In this document: in pieces, positions 36,070 through 38,935 of the stretch | Layout: the number at the start of each line of letters is the position of its first letter | How positions within the stretch are numbered: position 1 is the first letter of the stretch | Source: Candidatus Sumerlaeota bacterium | Lineage (GTDB): Bacteria; Sumerlaeota; Sumerlaeia; MWCT01 | Direction of reading: 5' to 3' | DNA: 38,935 nt | Assembly (NCBI GenBank): GCA_016931135.1 | Contig: JAFGFK010000354.1 | Coordinates: 1 to 38,935, forward strand | The notes under the pieces: generated by a model | Database searches by the model: none | What the model saw: the letters and a program-made list of their open reading frames with translations, nothing else | What the model was told of the DNA's origin: nothing | Position numbers and translations under genes: made by a program

Positions 36070-38298
36070 CTAAAGAAGTCCCTTTTTCCGCCGTAAATAC
36101 CACTCGAGGTTCAGCAAAATTATTAAAAACAGCATCCATCCGGGCTGCGAGGCAAACTCCCGCTCCCCAGGCTTTTGCTCGATCCGCTTTTCCTTCCTGA
36201 TCTCCGCGATGATCTCCTTTGCATGAGAAAGGTCGTAATATCCCCCCTTTGACGCTTGCGCTATGGCAGTCAAAAGGCTATCATTCAGCGAAAAGGACTC
36301 TATTTCCTGATAAGGCTTTCCTACAATGAACTTCACCACTAACGTCTCTTTTTCTTCCCCCGCCTCCCCTGTGATCCGGATTTCGTAATTTCCATCGAGT
36401 TCGGGCGTGAACGATGATGTGAATATATTGGGGCTATCTCTCCTGAAATCAATGTTCGATATGATTTTTCCCTGGAGAAGCAATTCCGCATGGAGTGTCG
36501 GATCAACATTCTTGATCCGCTCCTTGTTCCATTCTACGTTCAGAATTCCCTTTGCCCCTGGATTATAATGAACCTGATCGAGCCTTGGGGTGAAAAGGGG
36601 CGCCTCTTTATCCCCGGAAAGGGGCTGGCTCGCGGCAAAACGGATTCCCTCGAGGTAAAAACGCTCGGTTATCGCAGGCGAATCCTTGTCTCCATGGGAA
36701 AAAGCAGGTTTCCAGAATTCATCTGAGGAAAGAAAAACCACTCTGCCCTTTCCATAAGTATGCCGGGCTGCAAGGATTCCCTCTTCTCCGGTTTTGGTTC
36801 TCCGTTTCAGTAATACTTGAGCTCCGGGCTTCAATTCTCCGGAAGGATACCACCTGGAAAGCCTGACGTTTTCCCAATCCTTCTCTTCTCCCTGAAATCC
36901 CCCTTCCCCGGCTTTCTGCTCCGGAATAACAGCATATTCCAGGGGAATGATGGGATTTTTCATATCGACCATCCTTACAGGAAGGAGTTTTTCAAGAGGC
37001 GTATTCCGATATTCCCCGGAACATGGAATATGATACCCTCCTGTGATGATGAGTCCGCCCCCGTGTTCACCCACGAATTTCTCAAGCGACTCCATCCGCT
37101 CATCCGTCATAAACGCCCGGGGCATATCACCGAGTATAACGCATTGAAAAGACTGGAGTTCCTCGAGGGATTGGGGGAATCCACTTGAGATTTTTTCCCC
37201 TTCTCCCTGTTGCGTAAATTCCTTATCCGCGCTGGTTCTGATTAAAAACGCAGGCGCCATGTTGGGATCAGAGGCAAGTGAGCGTTTCAGGAATTTATAC
37301 TCCCACCGAAGCGTTCCCTCTGTATAAAGAACCTTGATTTTATCCTCTGTAACAGGAAGGGTGAATTCCGCAGAGTCGTTTTCGCTGACAGCGTCCCCCT
37401 GATCAGGCGCAAGAACTATTCGAAGCAGGGAAAGCCCTTTTTTTTCGGGGGTATAATCCAGCGCAAGATCGGTTTCCCCTTCAATCGGAGGCGAAACCGT
37501 TTTTTCAAGGATGGTTTTGCCGTTTTCCAGGAGGGAAACGGTTACAGGTTTATCCTTGAACCCGGTATGTTTCAGTTGCGCTCGAATCCGATTTTTCTGA
37601 TGAAGGAGCGCGACAGGATTGGTTTGAATGCGAATTATGGCGCGATCCGGCGGGATGCCGCCATTTGGCGTTTTTTCTCCAACCCCTACGCAATAAACCG
37701 GACAATCGAGGCTTTGAATCTCATCGAGGGGGGATTGGGATGCGGTGTTTCTTCCATCGGAAAAAAGAATCGCAGCGTTCCAGCCTTCGTCGGATTTCAG
37801 TTCCCTGATATGGCGGAACGCCCCGGCGATATCCGTGGCTTCGCCATCCGCCTTCAAGGAGAAGAAATCTTTCCGAGGATCGATTTCCTCGATGTCCCGG
37901 TTGAAAGCGAAACATACCGGAGCCGCCTCGCGATCGAGATTTTTCAGAAAGGATTGTTCCCCGATCATCTTTTTTACGGAATCGAGCCGTGAGATTTTTC
38001 CCGCGGAATCCCTTCTATCCATGCTTTGCGACGTATCGAAAAGGATCGCCGCTCTCCCTCTTTTCGTGCGGGTTTTCAGGTAAACAATAGTAGGATTGAA
38101 AAGGTAAAGGAGAAGGATCGCGCCGGAAAGGAGACGCAGGAACAAAAACCGTTTCGACCAGACTTTTCCGATCACGCTGATTGTGAAACGGTTCCAGTAA
38201 ACAAGGAAGACAAGCCACAATGCGGTAACGGCGATCATCAGGGGAAAATTCCAGAAATCCCCGAACCGCACATCTATTATTTTAAACGAAAAATTCAT
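36070..38298 (-). CDS. Membrane protein with VWA domain and glutamine-amidotransferase-like domain
   Basis: RAAILFDTSQSMDRRD...NAAILFSDGRNTASQSP (VWA/MIDAS) and KVLYTEGTLRWEYKFLKRSL...GDMPRAFMTDERMESLEKFVGEHGGGLIITGG (GATase1-like); N- and C-terminal TMs. Confidence 0.85.
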   Translation of the reverse strand: MNFSFKIIDVRFGDFWNFPLMIAVTALWLVFLVYWNRFTISVIGKVWSKRFLFLRLLSGAILLLYLFNPTIVYLKTRTKRGRAAILFDTSQSMDRRDSAGKISRLDSVKKMIGEQSFLKNLDREAAPVCFAFNRDIEEIDPRKDFFSLKADGEATDIAGAFRHIRELKSDEGWNAAILFSDGRNTASQSPLDEIQSLDCPVYCVGVGEKTPNGGIPPDRAIIRIQTNPVALLHQKNRIRAQLKHTGFKDKPVTVSLLENGKTILEKTVSPPIEGETDLALDYTPEKKGLSLLRIVLAPDQGDAVSENDSAEFTLPVTEDKIKVLYTEGTLRWEYKFLKRSLASDPNMAPAFLIRTSADKEFTQQGEGEKISSGFPQSLEELQSFQCVILGDMPRAFMTDERMESLEKFVGEHGGGLIITGGYHIPCSGEYRNTPLEKLLPVRMVDMKNPIIPLEYAVIPEQKAGEGGFQGEEKDWENVRLSRWYPSGELKPGAQVLLKRRTKTGEEGILAARHTYGKGRVVFLSSDEFWKPAFSHGDKDSPAITERFYLEGIRFAASQPLSGDKEAPLFTPRLDQVHYNPGAKGILNVEWNKERIKNVDPTLHAELLLQGKIISNIDFRRDSPNIFTSSFTPELDGNYEIRITGEAGEEKETLVVKFIVGKPYQEIESFSLNDSLLTAIAQASKGGYYDLSHAKEIIAEIRKEKRIEQKPGEREFASQPGWMLFLIILLNLEWYLRRKKGLL

Positions 38299-38371
38299 GC
38301 AATTACCACGAACGGATACTGATTTTTTTATTTAAAACAATTACTTTCAAATCCTTTCCTTATATTTTCAA

Positions 38372-38540
38372 CCACGAATTTCCGGGATAATCTACACGAA
38401 TCTTTTTTAACCACAAAGAAATGCAGTTTCTTTTTTATTTTTTACCACGAATTCAGGGGATAATCCTCACGAATTGACCTTTTAACGATGGGAGCGCGCC
38501 TGGGTAAATTCGTGGAGATTATCTTCAAAATTCGTGGTTC
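38372..38540. repeat. ACCACGAATT-type intergenic repeats (two forward, one inverted) next to the GxxExxY gene
   Basis: ACCACGAATTTCCGGGATAATCTACACGAATC (38372-38403), ACCACGAATTCAGGGGATAATCCTCACGAATT (38445-38476), reverse complement copy AAATTCGTGGAGATTATCTTCAAAATTCGTGGTT (38508-38540). A fragment ACCACGAA also at 38305. Confidence 0.9.
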
Positions 38541-38553
38541 CATCCATGAAATT

Positions 38554-38928
38554 CTATAAGATAAACCTTTTCCATTCGAGTTTCTTTTGATTGCAGAAAT
38601 TAATCAAAAGCCCCAACTTTTTGTGCGAACATCGGATGTAATTAAAAATAATTGCTTCATCGATTTTTGTCAGCGTTTTTTCCGCTTTTATATCCAACAC
38701 GATCTCATTATATACAAGGAAATCCGGCGTATAGCCTTTTTGCAGGGGATAGACTTTATAATAAATCTTCAATGGAACCTGGGATTGGAAAGGTATATTC
38801 TGTAATTTGAATTCAATCTCCAGAGCCTCCTGATACACAGCCTCCAGGAATCCGATTCCCAGGTGATTATAAACCTCCATTGCCGCCCCTATGATTTTAT
38901 AAACCTCATCTTTAAATAACAGTTCCAT
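38554..38928 (-). CDS. GxxExxY family protein (PD-(D/E)XK nuclease-like)
   Basis: GIGFLEAVYQEALEIEF (GxxExxY) and YTPDFLVYNEIVLDIKAEKTL (PD...DxK); 124 aa. Confidence 0.92.
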   Translation of the reverse strand: MELLFKDEVYKIIGAAMEVYNHLGIGFLEAVYQEALEIEFKLQNIPFQSQVPLKIYYKVYPLQKGYTPDFLVYNEIVLDIKAEKTLTKIDEAIIFNYIRCSHKKLGLLINFCNQKKLEWKRFIL

Positions 38929-38935
38929 TTCCCTC

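Noticed and set aside
1-38935. tRNA or rRNA genes
   Set aside because: No convincing T-loop (GGTTCGA) plus acceptor pairing or rRNA signature seen by eye; tRNAscan-SE/Infernal would be decisive.

Overview
The window is a dense bacterial chromosomal segment with 29 supportable protein-coding genes. No rRNA, tRNA or CRISPR array was recognised by eye, and taxonomy cannot be fixed from the sequence alone. Left part: an edge-truncated secreted NlpC/P60-like + FnIII protein on the minus strand that the supplied ORF track misses. Divergent from it is a probable operon: CUT1 sugar ABC importer (binding protein + 2 permeases), C39-like peptidase protein, amidase_3, GalU-type nucleotidyltransferase and a glucuronokinase-like GHMP kinase. 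Middle: MacB/FtsX-like permease, metG, a decapeptide-repeat protein, DUF2723, a small Zn-ribbon, a ParB-like protein, a GT39-like protein, HyuA-like hydantoinase + LacI regulator, prfA, DUF1385, FG-GAP protein, DUF58 and a 2-hydroxyacyl-CoA dehydratase-like protein. Right part (28.3-38.9 kb) is the most unusual. It has a RAYT-type (Y1) transposase bracketed by oppositely oriented copies of a GGGGTCAGACTCTAACTTATTGTAACG repeat, with a further copy about 5 kb away. It also has two secreted proteins that share a C-terminal SVxDWxL[YF] motif and a promoter/leader layout with an upstream GAAAGGAGGTAA box; one leader also carries a 9-codon uORF and a terminator-like hairpin. A GxxExxY (PD-(D/E)XK) gene sits beside ACCACGAATT repeats. 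Several other small intergenic repeat families were seen: 9-10 bp tandem repeats, an ATTTTTCATT AT-rich family, and a GATGCGCCCGCTT element.
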